Origin: Thermococcaceae archaeon
GTDB lineage: Archaea; Methanobacteriota_B; Thermococci; Thermococcales; Thermococcaceae
Length of the DNA stretch: 7,352 nucleotides
NCBI GenBank assembly: GCA_027064745.1
Contig: JAMOPD010000266.1
Span: 1 to 7,352, forward strand
Reading direction: 5' to 3'
The translations under genes and the position numbers were made by a program. Of the stretch, positions 1-6,780 are shown piece by piece. Under the pieces are notes generated by a model. That model had not been told where the DNA came from and ran no database searches. It worked only from the letters and a program-made list of their open reading frames with translations. Every line of letters begins with the position of its first letter. Positions within the stretch are counted from its first letter, which is position 1.

Positions 1-1
1 T

Positions 2-1819
2 ATGTTCGGGTATCAAGGGAAAATTTTGAGGGTGAATCTGACAGATGGTAAGATTAGCGAAGAAAAAATTAACGAAAAGTTTGTAGAAAAGTGGCTTGGA
101 ACCAGAGGGTTTGGTATCTATTACCTTCTAAAGGAGATTGATCCAAAAGTAGATCCATTTAGCCCTGAAAACAAGATTATATATGCCACAGGACCTCTAA
201 CTGGAACAACTGCCCCGACAGGCGGAAGATATATGGTTATAACCAAAAGTCCCCTCACTGGATATATAGCTATGGCTAACTCCGGTGGTTTCTTTGGTGC
301 AGAGCTGAAGTTTGCTGGTTGGGATGCCATTATTGTGGAAGGTCAGGCGGAGCATCCTGTTTATCTATACATCAATGATGACCAAGTGGAACTAAGGGAT
401 GCAAGCCACCTGTGGGGAAAAGTTGTAAGTGAAACCGAAGAAAAGCTCAAGGAGGAAGTTGAGGATAAGAAAGTCCACATTGCTTCAATTGGCCCAGCTG
501 GAGAAAACCTTTCAAGAATAGCCGCTGTTATGAATGATGAGCACAGGGCAGCGGCTAGAGGCGGTGTTGGTGCCGTCATGGGAAGCAAAAAACTCAAAGC
601 TATTGTCGTTAGAGGCCACAAGAGGGTCGAAGTAGCTGACAGGGTCAGATTCACCAGTGTAGTCAAAGAGAAGATAACAAAACTTAAGAATGATCCTGTT
701 GCTGGGGGCGGGCTGCCAAACTATGGTACTGCAATTCTTGTTAATATAATAAATCAAAATGGATTATATCCAACAAGGAACTTCCAAGACAGCCAGTTTG
801 AATACGCTGAAGAGCAGAGTGGTGAAGCCATGAGTGCCAAGTATCTCGTGAGAAATAAGCCCTGCTATGCATGTCCGATTGGCTGTGGTAGAGTTAACAA
901 GCTTCCCACACTCGGAGTCACTGAAGGGCCAGAGTATGAGAGCACTTGGGCTCTTGGAGCACACCTTGGCATAAACGACCTTGCCAGCATTATAGAGGCA
1001 AACCACCTAGCTGATGAGTACGGCTTCGATACGATTTCACTGGGTGGAACCTTAGCAACTGCTATGGAGCTCTGGGAGAAAGGCCTGCTCAAGCCGGAAG
1101 ATGTGGGGGAGGATGCTCCACCCTTCAGATGGGGCAACACTGAAGTGCTCCACTATTACATCGAGAAAATGGCCTACAGAAAAGGCTTTGGAGACATTCT
1201 GGCAGAAGGTGGTTATCGCCTAGCTGAGAAATTCAACGGTGTTGAATACTTCATGGGTGTCAAGAAGCAGGAGTTGCCAGCTTATGATCCGAGAGGTGCA
1301 GAAGGGCATGGCCTCGGTTATGCCACCAACAACAGAGGTGGCTGCCACATCAAGCAATATATGATCAGCCCGGAGATTCTCGGTTATCCATATAAGATGG
1401 ATCCGCATGATATCAGTGATGAAAAGATCAAGATGGTCATAGTCTTCCAGGATCTGACTGCATTAATTGACGCTGCTGGGCTCTGTGTCTTCACGACATT
1501 TGGTCTCGGTGCAGACGACTACAGAGATATGCTCAATGCTGCCCTTGGCTGGGACTTAACCACTGAAGATTACCTCAAGATCGGTGAGAGAATCTGGAAC
1601 GCTGAAAGGTTGTTCAACATTAAAGCTGGCTTAGACCCGCTTAAAGAGGACACTCTGCCAAAGAGATTGCTAGAAGAGCCAGTCAGGAACGGACCGAACA
1701 AAGGCTACGTTGTCAGACTTAAAGAAATGCTTCCGAGGTACTACAAGCTCAGAGGATGGACAGAGGAAGGTCAGATTACCGAGGAGAAGATTAAGGAGCT
1801 TGGTCTTGACGAGTTCTGA
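2..1819 (+). CDS. aor: Tungsten-containing aldehyde:ferredoxin oxidoreductase (AOR), 605 aa
   Basis: Oxidises aldehydes to carboxylic acids and passes the electrons to ferredoxin; in peptide-fermenting Thermococcales it handles aldehydes released by 2-keto acid oxidoreductases. The enzyme is cytoplasmic and homodimeric, with a tungsten bis-pterin cofactor and one [4Fe-4S] cluster per subunit (family knowledge). In the sequence, the cluster ligands are visible as Cys288, Cys291, Cys295 (CYACPIGC) and Cys495. The pterin-contacting motifs are DxxGxD at 338-343 and DxxGLC at 490-495. Two ExxH motifs, at 332-335 and 381-384, match the dimer-interface metal site of the P. furiosus enzyme. The N-terminal half carries the usual GPLTGTTAPTGGRY and SPLTGYIAMANSGG blocks (about residues 64-96). 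Length equals that of P. furiosus AOR, and nearly every block reads like it, so this is the broad-specificity AOR rather than FOR or GAPOR. The ATG is the second base of the window, so the ribosome binding site and promoter are not visible. It converges with the PDH operon downstream. Confidence 0.97.
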   Translation: MFGYQGKILRVNLTDGKISEEKINEKFVEKWLGTRGFGIYYLLKEIDPKVDPFSPENKIIYATGPLTGTTAPTGGRYMVITKSPLTGYIAMANSGGFFGAELKFAGWDAIIVEGQAEHPVYLYINDDQVELRDASHLWGKVVSETEEKLKEEVEDKKVHIASIGPAGENLSRIAAVMNDEHRAAARGGVGAVMGSKKLKAIVVRGHKRVEVADRVRFTSVVKEKITKLKNDPVAGGGLPNYGTAILVNIINQNGLYPTRNFQDSQFEYAEEQSGEAMSAKYLVRNKPCYACPIGCGRVNKLPTLGVTEGPEYESTWALGAHLGINDLASIIEANHLADEYGFDTISLGGTLATAMELWEKGLLKPEDVGEDAPPFRWGNTEVLHYYIEKMAYRKGFGDILAEGGYRLAEKFNGVEYFMGVKKQELPAYDPRGAEGHGLGYATNNRGGCHIKQYMISPEILGYPYKMDPHDISDEKIKMVIVFQDLTALIDAAGLCVFTTFGLGADDYRDMLNAALGWDLTTEDYLKIGERIWNAERLFNIKAGLDPLKEDTLPKRLLEEPVRNGPNKGYVVRLKEMLPRYYKLRGWTEEGQITEEKIKELGLDEF

Positions 1820-1833
1820 GCTCTTCCTTCACC

Positions 1834-1850
1834 TTTCTTTTTCTGCTTTT
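1834..1850 (+). terminator. T-rich transcription end after aor
   Basis: Fifteen bases after the aor stop codon the + strand runs TTTCTTTTTCTGCTTTT. Archaeal RNA polymerase usually terminates on such oligo-T tracts without a strong hairpin. A small 5-bp stem (AGTTC at 1856-1860, GAACT at 1866-1870) follows but is probably too weak to matter. The call rests on composition and position only. Confidence 0.5.
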
Positions 1851-1903
1851 GATGAAGTTCAGAAAGAACTGCTCTTCGAAGGATGTTTCTCTACACATAT
1901 CCT

Positions 1904-1923
1904 AATAAGAAGAAAGAAAATAC
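1904..1923 (-). terminator. T-rich transcription end after the PDH operon
   Basis: Read on the minus strand, the bases just beyond the PDH beta stop codon (1927-1929) form a T-rich tract, roughly TATTTTCTTTCTTCTTATT. It faces the aor terminator across a 107-base convergent gap, which holds no gene of its own. Confidence 0.45.
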
Positions 1924-1926
1924 TGG

Positions 1927-3063
1927 CTACCCCATCTGAATTGCCGTCGTTCTAAACTCCCCGCGCTCAAAGCGGTAGGGATCAAACCACCAAGCAGGCA
2001 AAGCGGTTCTGCCTTTGATTATTAGGTCTGCCATCATCTCAGCAACTGCCGGAGCCATCATGAAGCCGTGACCGCTGAAGCCCGCGGCAATGTAAAATTC
2101 ATCTATCTCATTTATCCTTCCTATGGCTGCATTCCCATCCGGAGTTTCTGCATAGTAGCCAGCCCATGTCCTCAGTATCAGAAGCTCTCCAAGGGCAGGG
2201 ATGATCTTGGTAAAGTAGTAGCTCACTTCCTTCAGGAACGCATAGCTTGGATTGAGGTCATAGATTGGGCCTTCCTCGTAACCTACCCCTCCAACAACTC
2301 CTCCGTGGGCAGTCTGGGTTAGATATGCATGCCCGTACTTAAAGGAAATCACCATTGGGTTTATTGAACCTGCTTTTATCGGCTGGGTTATTACAGCCTG
2401 ATGCTTATATGGTTCTATTGGAATCCTAACTGGAACTTCAGCCATCGCGTTGATGAGTTTAGCCCAAGCATTTGTCGCATTTACCACTATTCCTGTTTTG
2501 AAAACTCCTCGGTTGGTTTTTACTCCCTTAATCTCCCCATTTTTAATAATAATGTCTTTAACTTCTGTGCGCTCGTAGAATTTTGCTCCCATTTCCTTTG
2601 CATGAAGTGCAAAAGCAGCTGTTGAATGAAATGGATCCGCTTTACCATCAGTTGGATTCCATGATGCAGCAACTACCTCACTTATGTCCAAAAGAGGCAC
2701 TATCTCTTTGGCCTCTTCGGGAGTAATCAGCCTTGTCGGAACTCCAAATTTGTTCTGGATGGCTATATTTTTCTTAAACTCTGTAACTTCATCATCGTCA
2801 TAGAGCAGGAAAAGATAACCTGTCTGCTGAAAAGAGAAGCCGTACTCCTCAGAATACTTTTTCCAAAGTTCCACCGAGCGCTTCATGAGCTGTACATTAG
2901 CTTCATCGTTGAACTGCTGCCTTATTCCTGTTCCGCAACGGAAAGTAGAACCCGAGCCAATAAAGCGTTTTTCTAGAAGAGTTACATCTTCACCCCTCCT
3001 CACAAGTTCATGGGCAAGAGTAACTCCAATTATCCCCCCACCGATGATGAGGATATCAGCCAT
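1927..3063 (-). CDS. Dye-linked L-proline dehydrogenase PDH1, beta (catalytic) subunit, 378 aa
   Basis: Flavin amine dehydrogenase of the DAO/monomeric sarcosine oxidase fold. In P. horikoshii PDH1 this subunit binds FAD and oxidises L-proline to delta-1-pyrroline-5-carboxylate (family knowledge). Seen here: a beta-alpha-beta dinucleotide fold at the N-terminus with GGGIIG at 8-13 and the ribose-binding acid Glu31; the GSGSTFRCGTGIRQQ block at about 36-50; and a C-terminal GFSGHGFMMAP block at 328-338, typical of the flavin pocket in this family. There is no signal peptide or membrane span, so it is cytoplasmic or loosely membrane-associated through the complex. I chose the ATG at 3063 rather than an in-frame ATG at 3084: an AAGGAGGG ribosome binding site (3070-3077) sits six bases before it, and the GGGIIG motif is then at the normal distance from the N-terminus. 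The longer form would add seven residues inside the alpha gene. One base separates it from the alpha stop, so translation is probably coupled. Sarcosine or another secondary amine as substrate cannot be excluded from sequence, but the neighbouring symporter favours proline. Confidence 0.9.
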   Translation of the reverse strand: MADILIIGGGIIGVTLAHELVRRGEDVTLLEKRFIGSGSTFRCGTGIRQQFNDEANVQLMKRSVELWKKYSEEYGFSFQQTGYLFLLYDDDEVTEFKKNIAIQNKFGVPTRLITPEEAKEIVPLLDISEVVAASWNPTDGKADPFHSTAAFALHAKEMGAKFYERTEVKDIIIKNGEIKGVKTNRGVFKTGIVVNATNAWAKLINAMAEVPVRIPIEPYKHQAVITQPIKAGSINPMVISFKYGHAYLTQTAHGGVVGGVGYEEGPIYDLNPSYAFLKEVSYYFTKIIPALGELLILRTWAGYYAETPDGNAAIGRINEIDEFYIAAGFSGHGFMMAPAVAEMMADLIIKGRTALPAWWFDPYRFERGEFRTTAIQMG

Positions 3064-3064
3064 C

Positions 3065-4549
3065 TCAATCCCTCCTTGCAACAACCTTCATGCGCACATT
3101 CTTAATCGGCGGCCGTGCCACTGGCAAGTCTATTCGGGTCATGTCAATTCCTGTTCTTTGGGAAACTAGCAAGGCTCCGTTGAATAAACAAAATCTGCCC
3201 TGACAGAAGCCCATGGCAAGATGAGTCAAACGCTTGATTATCTGAAGGTCTGTTATCCCGCTTTCTACGACATCATACACTTTCTTCAGCGAAACATCAC
3301 AACCGCATATCTGCACGTCTTCAAGATTCATTGAATCATACTCAATCCTGTGTAGCGGAACTGTCTCGGGTTCGTATTCTCTGAGTTTTTCTTCATAAAT
3401 GCAGGGTTCAGTCTCAAAGCCGAACTCCTTCAGAATATGGGAACCAACAAGCTTTCCTTCAAGATAATTGGCGTAGTGAGGTTTTATACTAACGGCACTT
3501 CCGGCTGCATAGATGCCGTCACGTATCCTGTGGTTCATGTCGAGAATTGGCATGTAATAGCCTCTTCTGAAACGCAGCTTTCCTCCTGCTTGGGTTACAG
3601 GGTTTATATCCGGCCTTCTGCCATCTGCCACTATTACAGCATCAACGTCATGGACATTGCCGTTCATGTCTATAAGCCTCTCAACGCTCTCCCTTCCCTC
3701 AACCCTTTTTGGGTTTGGAACAATAACGTAATCTATACCCCAGCGTTCTAGTTCAGCTGTTATCTCCTCTGGCTTACTTCCTACAACAGCCACCTTTCGG
3801 CCGGGAGCAACACCCCAGATGTTCATGACCTCAAGGGCAAATGCCCTCCTGAAAACGCTTGGCATGTCATTGTTTTCAAATAGGAGAATGTTATCAACGG
3901 CCCCTGTTGCCAGAACCACGCGCTTTGAGAGGATTTCTATCAGCTGATTTCTCCTAATCGCTGGAATCAGGAAGTATTCTCCTTCATCAAAAATTCCGAT
4001 GGCGGCTGTCTTCAGAAAAACCCGCACATTCTGATTGAATCTATCTCTCATGGCTTTAATGACCTCTTGGGGTTCATCATCAAACCCCTTCTGCTTAACC
4101 CTCTTAAGCCAAAGGTCTCCACCAAGCCAACTTTTTTCTTCAATTAGCGCAACTGTTAAATGTTCCTGTACCTCAAGGAGAGCTCCCAATCCTGCAGGGC
4201 CGGCACCTATAATTGCGACATCAACAACATACCTTAAAACAGGCTTTTTCTCGTCTATCTTGACTTCTTCCTGAAATTCCCCATAGTTCTGTCTTTCAAT
4301 CCTCATGTTAGCCCTAACAGGAACCTTTCGCCCGTCCATGTTTTTAATGCCATTTATCACAATTGGTAGGGGTCCAAAGTAAAATGCTCCCCTCTTTCTT
4401 CCCTCTGTACTTGTGGTGAGCCAGTAGATGCCGTTGGCAAGGAGGGCTACCGCTATTTTTTCTCCTTCATAGGCCTCATAGGGTTTGCCTTCAAAATAAA
4501 TCGTTACTTTCTTAGAAGGATCCTTTTCGGTAAGATCGAGCGGTCTCAT
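3065..4549 (-). CDS. Dye-linked L-proline dehydrogenase PDH1, alpha subunit, 494 aa
   Basis: Electron-transfer partner of the beta subunit. In the crystallised P. horikoshii PDH1, an alpha4beta4 complex, alpha carries ATP and an iron atom, and FMN lies between alpha and beta (family knowledge). Domains seen: an N-terminal segment at 14-85 aligning with the 2Fe-2S-like domain of sarcosine oxidase alpha but without its cysteines; a dinucleotide-binding fold with GAGPAG at 115-120; a pyridine nucleotide-disulfide oxidoreductase-like middle with VVLATGA at 211-217 and a second, degenerate Rossmann loop (VVGSKPEE, 255-262); DGIYAAGSAV at 344-353; and a C-terminal cysteine domain with Cys415, Cys417, Cys449 and Cys454 (CGC and CQGRFC), the likely iron site. 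Two consecutive ATGs exist at 4552 and 4549. The second is preferred because GGGGTGGT upstream is then 3-5 bases away rather than overlapping, and it gives the MRPLDLTEK start I recall for the P. horikoshii protein. It is the first gene of the operon. The absence of pdhF/pdhX-type genes between alpha and beta separates it from the four-subunit PDH2 type. Confidence 0.9.
   Translation of the reverse strand: MRPLDLTEKDPSKKVTIYFEGKPYEAYEGEKIAVALLANGIYWLTTSTEGRKRGAFYFGPLPIVINGIKNMDGRKVPVRANMRIERQNYGEFQEEVKIDEKKPVLRYVVDVAIIGAGPAGLGALLEVQEHLTVALIEEKSWLGGDLWLKRVKQKGFDDEPQEVIKAMRDRFNQNVRVFLKTAAIGIFDEGEYFLIPAIRRNQLIEILSKRVVLATGAVDNILLFENNDMPSVFRRAFALEVMNIWGVAPGRKVAVVGSKPEEITAELERWGIDYVIVPNPKRVEGRESVERLIDMNGNVHDVDAVIVADGRRPDINPVTQAGGKLRFRRGYYMPILDMNHRIRDGIYAAGSAVSIKPHYANYLEGKLVGSHILKEFGFETEPCIYEEKLREYEPETVPLHRIEYDSMNLEDVQICGCDVSLKKVYDVVESGITDLQIIKRLTHLAMGFCQGRFCLFNGALLVSQRTGIDMTRIDLPVARPPIKNVRMKVVARRD
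3070..3077 (-). promoter_or_regulatory. Ribosome binding site of PDH beta, inside the alpha gene
   Basis: The minus strand reads AAGGAGGG, six bases before the ATG at 3063. It lies within the last codons of the alpha gene and decides the beta start against the upstream in-frame ATG at 3084, which would place this site inside the coding region. Confidence 0.8.
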
Positions 4550-4588
4550 CATACCACCCCTTTTACGAAAAATTAGTGGAAAATAGGC

Positions 4589-4595
4589 TTATAAA
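4589..4595 (-). promoter_or_regulatory. TATA box of the PDH operon
   Basis: The minus strand reads TTTATAA here, in the context GTTTATAAG. Transcription would start about 24 bases further on, near 4567, giving a leader of about 17 bases, normal for Thermococcales. The BRE position immediately upstream (ACCTAATG) is not a strong purine-rich match, which could mean a regulated promoter. Confidence 0.6.
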
Positions 4596-4600
4596 CATTA

Positions 4601-4625
4601 GGTTGTCAAAATTATGTTTTGAACC
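4601..4625 (-). promoter_or_regulatory. Imperfect dyad just upstream of the PDH TATA box; possible operator
   Basis: The + strand has GGTT (4601-4604) and CAAAA (4607-4611), then TTATG, then TTTTG (4617-4621) and AACC (4622-4625). The two halves are complementary except for a two-base offset (GT) on the left. Position, five bases beyond the TATA box, suits an activator or a repressor that blocks TFB. This is an inference from symmetry; no factor can be named. Confidence 0.3.
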
Positions 4626-4746
4626 TTTGGTTTGATATGTGACACTAAAAGAAAAGCTCAAAATTTAAACTCAGCACATAGCATAAAGTTAAAACTGTCG
4701 GACTTAAAGACGCCTGTGGAAATACTAATTAGGCCTTACATGGATG

Positions 4747-4788
4747 GTAAAAAGAGATTAAAGATAAAATAAGATAAAATCAAAAATG
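4747..4788 (-). terminator. T-rich terminator of the symporter operon, with a tandem 10-base repeat
   Basis: Beyond the symporter stop codon (4791-4793) the minus strand carries several T tracts in succession, including TTTTTGATTTTATCTTATT and a final CTCTTTTT. The + strand shows AAGATAAAAT twice in direct tandem (4761-4770 and 4771-4780), which is what duplicates the T tracts. The rest of the 241-base gap, about 4626-4746, is AT-rich and shows no ORF, RNA gene or clear motif. Confidence 0.6.
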
Positions 4789-4790
4789 GC

Positions 4791-6410
4791 TCACACTAAG
4801 CCAGCGGAGATGATGAAGTCAGCAACGTTCTCAACCTGGCTCTTAGCTCTGGTTTCTGTCAATGTTTTTCCTCCCAAGTTTTCAACTGGGACTTTTTTGA
4901 ATATCTCTTCGTGGAGCTTCACAACTTCCTCTGGGGGTTTGGTTAATAGACTGACGATTATTATTATGATCAATGTAACAAAGAAGTTTATGAAGAATAC
5001 TGGAACACCGTTAAACCATCCACCTATTGTTCCAAAGATTCCAGAAGCCTTTGGATTAAACGCCCATCCGTATATTTTGGCCTCCAGCAGTACCTCTGAG
5101 ATAAGACCGTAAGCCATTCCAACAATACCGCCTTCCTTAGTAACTTTCTTCCACCATAGGCTTAGCGTTAGAATTGGACCAAATCCAACAGCCAGTCCAC
5201 CCCATGCAGTTGCGACCATCTGATAGATGACCTTTGGTCCGCTTATGGCAAACCATAGGGCTACAATGGCAACGCCAGCAACGACAATTCTTGAGATATT
5301 GACCATTTGCTTTTTACCTAACTCCTTCCCTAGAACTTTGTGATAGAAATCTCTTGCAATGGCAGATGATGCAACGAGCAACTGTGAATCTGCTGTACTC
5401 ATGACGGCTGAGATTATACCCGCGATGACAAATCCTGCCAGCCAGCTTGGCATTAATTCAACTGCCATTGCAGGAATGACTTTCTCTGGGTCACTTACCT
5501 TTAACATTCCTGCATGATACATTGCAAAGCCGAGGAATCCTGCGAAGAATGCACCCCACAGAACGAGTATTGTCCAAGTTCCGCTTATAAAGATACCAGG
5601 TCTTCTAAGTTTTCTTGGGTCTTCAACACTCATATAACGGGTGACTATATGTGGCTGACCGAGATAACCAACAATCCACGAGGCATAACCAATGGCGAAA
5701 ATTATTGCCGCTAGTCCAGTTGCCCCACCAAAGGGATGCAATTTGGCCGGGTCTGCACTTCCTATTATCTGAGTTGCTTTCTCAAGCCCACCAACCCTTG
5801 AAAGGGCAAGGAACGGGACTATGAGGAGAGTAAGGAGCATGAAGCCAGCTTGAACGACATCTGTCCAGACAACGGCAAAGAATCCACCGGTGATAACATA
5901 GGTCGTCAGTATGATGACTGTCAGGATTATTCCGGCATTGTCGCTGATCCCAAAGCCTTCAGCAAAGGTTTTTCCGCCGGCTGTAAACTGTGCCGCAACA
6001 TAGGCTGTCATAAAGATTATGATTATGATAGCACTCAGGATTCTTATCAGTTTGGTATCATCTTTGAGTCTGGCTTCTAGATAATCCGGAACGGTTATTG
6101 CCCTGAACTTACCTGCATAGATTCTGAGCCTCGGACCTATGAGAACGTAGTCCGCGAGCGTTCCGAAGAGACAACCTATTGCAGCCCAGAAAGCTCCAAG
6201 TCCGGCTTTAAAAGCACTGCCTGGATAACCCAGCATGAGCCAGCCGGAGAAGTCGCTGGCCTTATCGCTCAAGGTAGCGGCCAGAACATGAACCCTCCTT
6301 CCACCGACAAAATACTGCTCTTCTGTCTTGGTGTATCTGTTTGCCCACCAGCCAATATACGCGAGGAGGACTAGATACACCAGAAATCCAAAGAGTACTC
6401 CCAGGTTCAT
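4791..6410 (-). CDS. putP: Sodium/proline symporter, SSS family (PutP-like), 539 aa
   Basis: Integral membrane protein that would import L-proline together with Na+ and feed the adjacent proline dehydrogenase. The family signature is clear: TLSDKASDFSGWLMLGYPG at 46-64 aligns with TM2 of E. coli PutP, placing Asp53, Ser55 and Gly56 at its Asp55/Ser57/Gly58 (Na+ and proline site) and Arg38 at its Arg40. GYLGQPHIVTRYMS at 248-261 is the PutP loop. AVMSTADSQLLVASSA at 335-350 supplies Ser338 and Thr339 of the Na2 site. About 13 hydrophobic spans are visible, including low-complexity isoleucine stretches at 128-132 and 481-485, with a hydrophilic C-terminal tail from about 491. It is slightly longer than the roughly 500 residues of E. 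coli PutP, mostly because of that tail. The ATG overlaps the stop of the upstream small gene (ATGA) and has a GGAGGAGGG ribosome binding site at 6417-6425, six bases away. Proline is the best substrate guess; another solute is possible since the SSS family is broad. Confidence 0.92.
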   Translation of the reverse strand: MNLGVLFGFLVYLVLLAYIGWWANRYTKTEEQYFVGGRRVHVLAATLSDKASDFSGWLMLGYPGSAFKAGLGAFWAAIGCLFGTLADYVLIGPRLRIYAGKFRAITVPDYLEARLKDDTKLIRILSAIIIIIFMTAYVAAQFTAGGKTFAEGFGISDNAGIILTVIILTTYVITGGFFAVVWTDVVQAGFMLLTLLIVPFLALSRVGGLEKATQIIGSADPAKLHPFGGATGLAAIIFAIGYASWIVGYLGQPHIVTRYMSVEDPRKLRRPGIFISGTWTILVLWGAFFAGFLGFAMYHAGMLKVSDPEKVIPAMAVELMPSWLAGFVIAGIISAVMSTADSQLLVASSAIARDFYHKVLGKELGKKQMVNISRIVVAGVAIVALWFAISGPKVIYQMVATAWGGLAVGFGPILTLSLWWKKVTKEGGIVGMAYGLISEVLLEAKIYGWAFNPKASGIFGTIGGWFNGVPVFFINFFVTLIIIIIVSLLTKPPEEVVKLHEEIFKKVPVENLGGKTLTETRAKSQVENVADFIISAGLV

Positions 6411-6586
6411 AGCTTACCCTCCTCCTTAAGGGTTGTCATCAGGTCTTCGTCGTAGGCCAGAATTTCTTCATCGACATAATACTCCTTGCCCGTTATCCTG
6501 TCCCAAAAACCATAAAGAAGCATGGTTACTATCGCCAAAAATGTTGGAACCAACAGGGTTGCCCAAGCTGCACCACTAAGGCCCAT
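6407..6586 (-). CDS. Small single-span membrane protein, likely accessory subunit of the symporter, 59 aa
   Basis: A 59-residue protein with one hydrophobic helix at about 7-27 (WATLLVPTFLAIVTMLLYGF), followed by an acidic, charged tail containing DRITGKEYYVDEEI. No enzymatic motif is present. Its 3' end overlaps the symporter start by four bases (ATGA), so the two are co-translated. Small membrane partners encoded immediately next to SSS-family symporters are known in other systems, such as YhdT with PanF, so an accessory or stabilising role is the reasonable inference; it is not shown by the sequence. The ATG at 6586 is chosen because GGAGGTG (6594-6600) lies seven bases upstream and the helix then begins near the N-terminus. 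A longer reading frame from 6682 would add 32 residues, run through the promoter palindrome and ignore this ribosome binding site, so I reject it. Confidence 0.82.
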   Translation of the reverse strand: MGLSGAAWATLLVPTFLAIVTMLLYGFWDRITGKEYYVDEEILAYDEDLMTTLKEEGKL

Positions 6587-6593
6587 TTTGTAA

Positions 6594-6600
6594 CACCTCC
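6594..6600 (-). promoter_or_regulatory. Ribosome binding site of the small membrane protein
   Basis: The minus strand reads GGAGGTG, matching the archaeal 16S rRNA 3' end, seven bases before the ATG at 6586. It settles the start of the 59-residue protein. Confidence 0.8.
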
Positions 6601-6647
6601 ATACAGTTAAGCTGATTGAAGCACAGCAATCTACATTATGTTTCTTG

Positions 6648-6667
6648 GCCAATATAAAGTTATTGGC
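6648..6667 (-). promoter_or_regulatory. Promoter of the symporter operon: TATA box inside a perfect inverted repeat (likely operator)
   Basis: GCCAATA (6648-6654), a 6-base spacer and TATTGGC (6661-6667) form a perfect 7+7 bp inverted repeat. On the minus strand the best TATA box, TTTATATT (6651-6658), lies within it. Expected start of transcription is near 6630, giving a leader of about 44 bases. A dimeric regulator bound here would compete with TBP, so repression is the natural reading. A second AT-rich candidate (GTATATTTTT on the minus strand, 6670-6679) would give a longer leader. The regulator's identity cannot be read from the sequence. Confidence 0.5.
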
Positions 6668-6740
6668 GAAAAATATACGCACTGGTAGGATAACACCATA
6701 CCATTTCTGAACTAAAATGTATCCCGATTCATGCGCAATC

Positions 6741-6749
6741 CTTATAATT
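6741..6749 (+). promoter_or_regulatory. Likely TATA box of the 3' unknown gene
   Basis: CTTATAATT on the + strand, about 36 bases before the ATG at 6781, predicts transcription starting near 6770 with a very short leader. A GAGG ribosome binding site lies at 6770-6773, seven bases before the ATG, so either the start is a little upstream or this site is only partly used. Confidence 0.4.
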
Positions 6750-6780
6750 CTAGATATTAACTGGAATTCGAGGACGATAG

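Noticed and set aside
1856..1870. Small inverted repeat AGTTC-AGAAA-GAACT after aor as a hairpin terminator.
   Set aside because: Only five A/T-containing pairs, unlikely to be stable in a hyperthermophile; the T tract before it explains termination.
3064..3084. Seven-residue N-terminal extension of PDH beta to an ATG at 3084.
   Set aside because: A perfect AAGGAGGG site six bases before the ATG at 3063 and the position of the GGGIIG motif favour the shorter form.
3437..3751. 104-codon + strand open frame opposite PDH alpha, and similar antisense frames over aor, PDH beta and the symporter.
   Set aside because: No ribosome binding sites, no recognisable domains, and complete overlap with well-conserved genes; these are shadow frames.
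6587..6682. N-terminal extension of the small membrane protein to an ATG at 6682.
   Set aside because: The extension would cover the TATA box and palindrome and ignore the strong ribosome binding site at 6594-6600.
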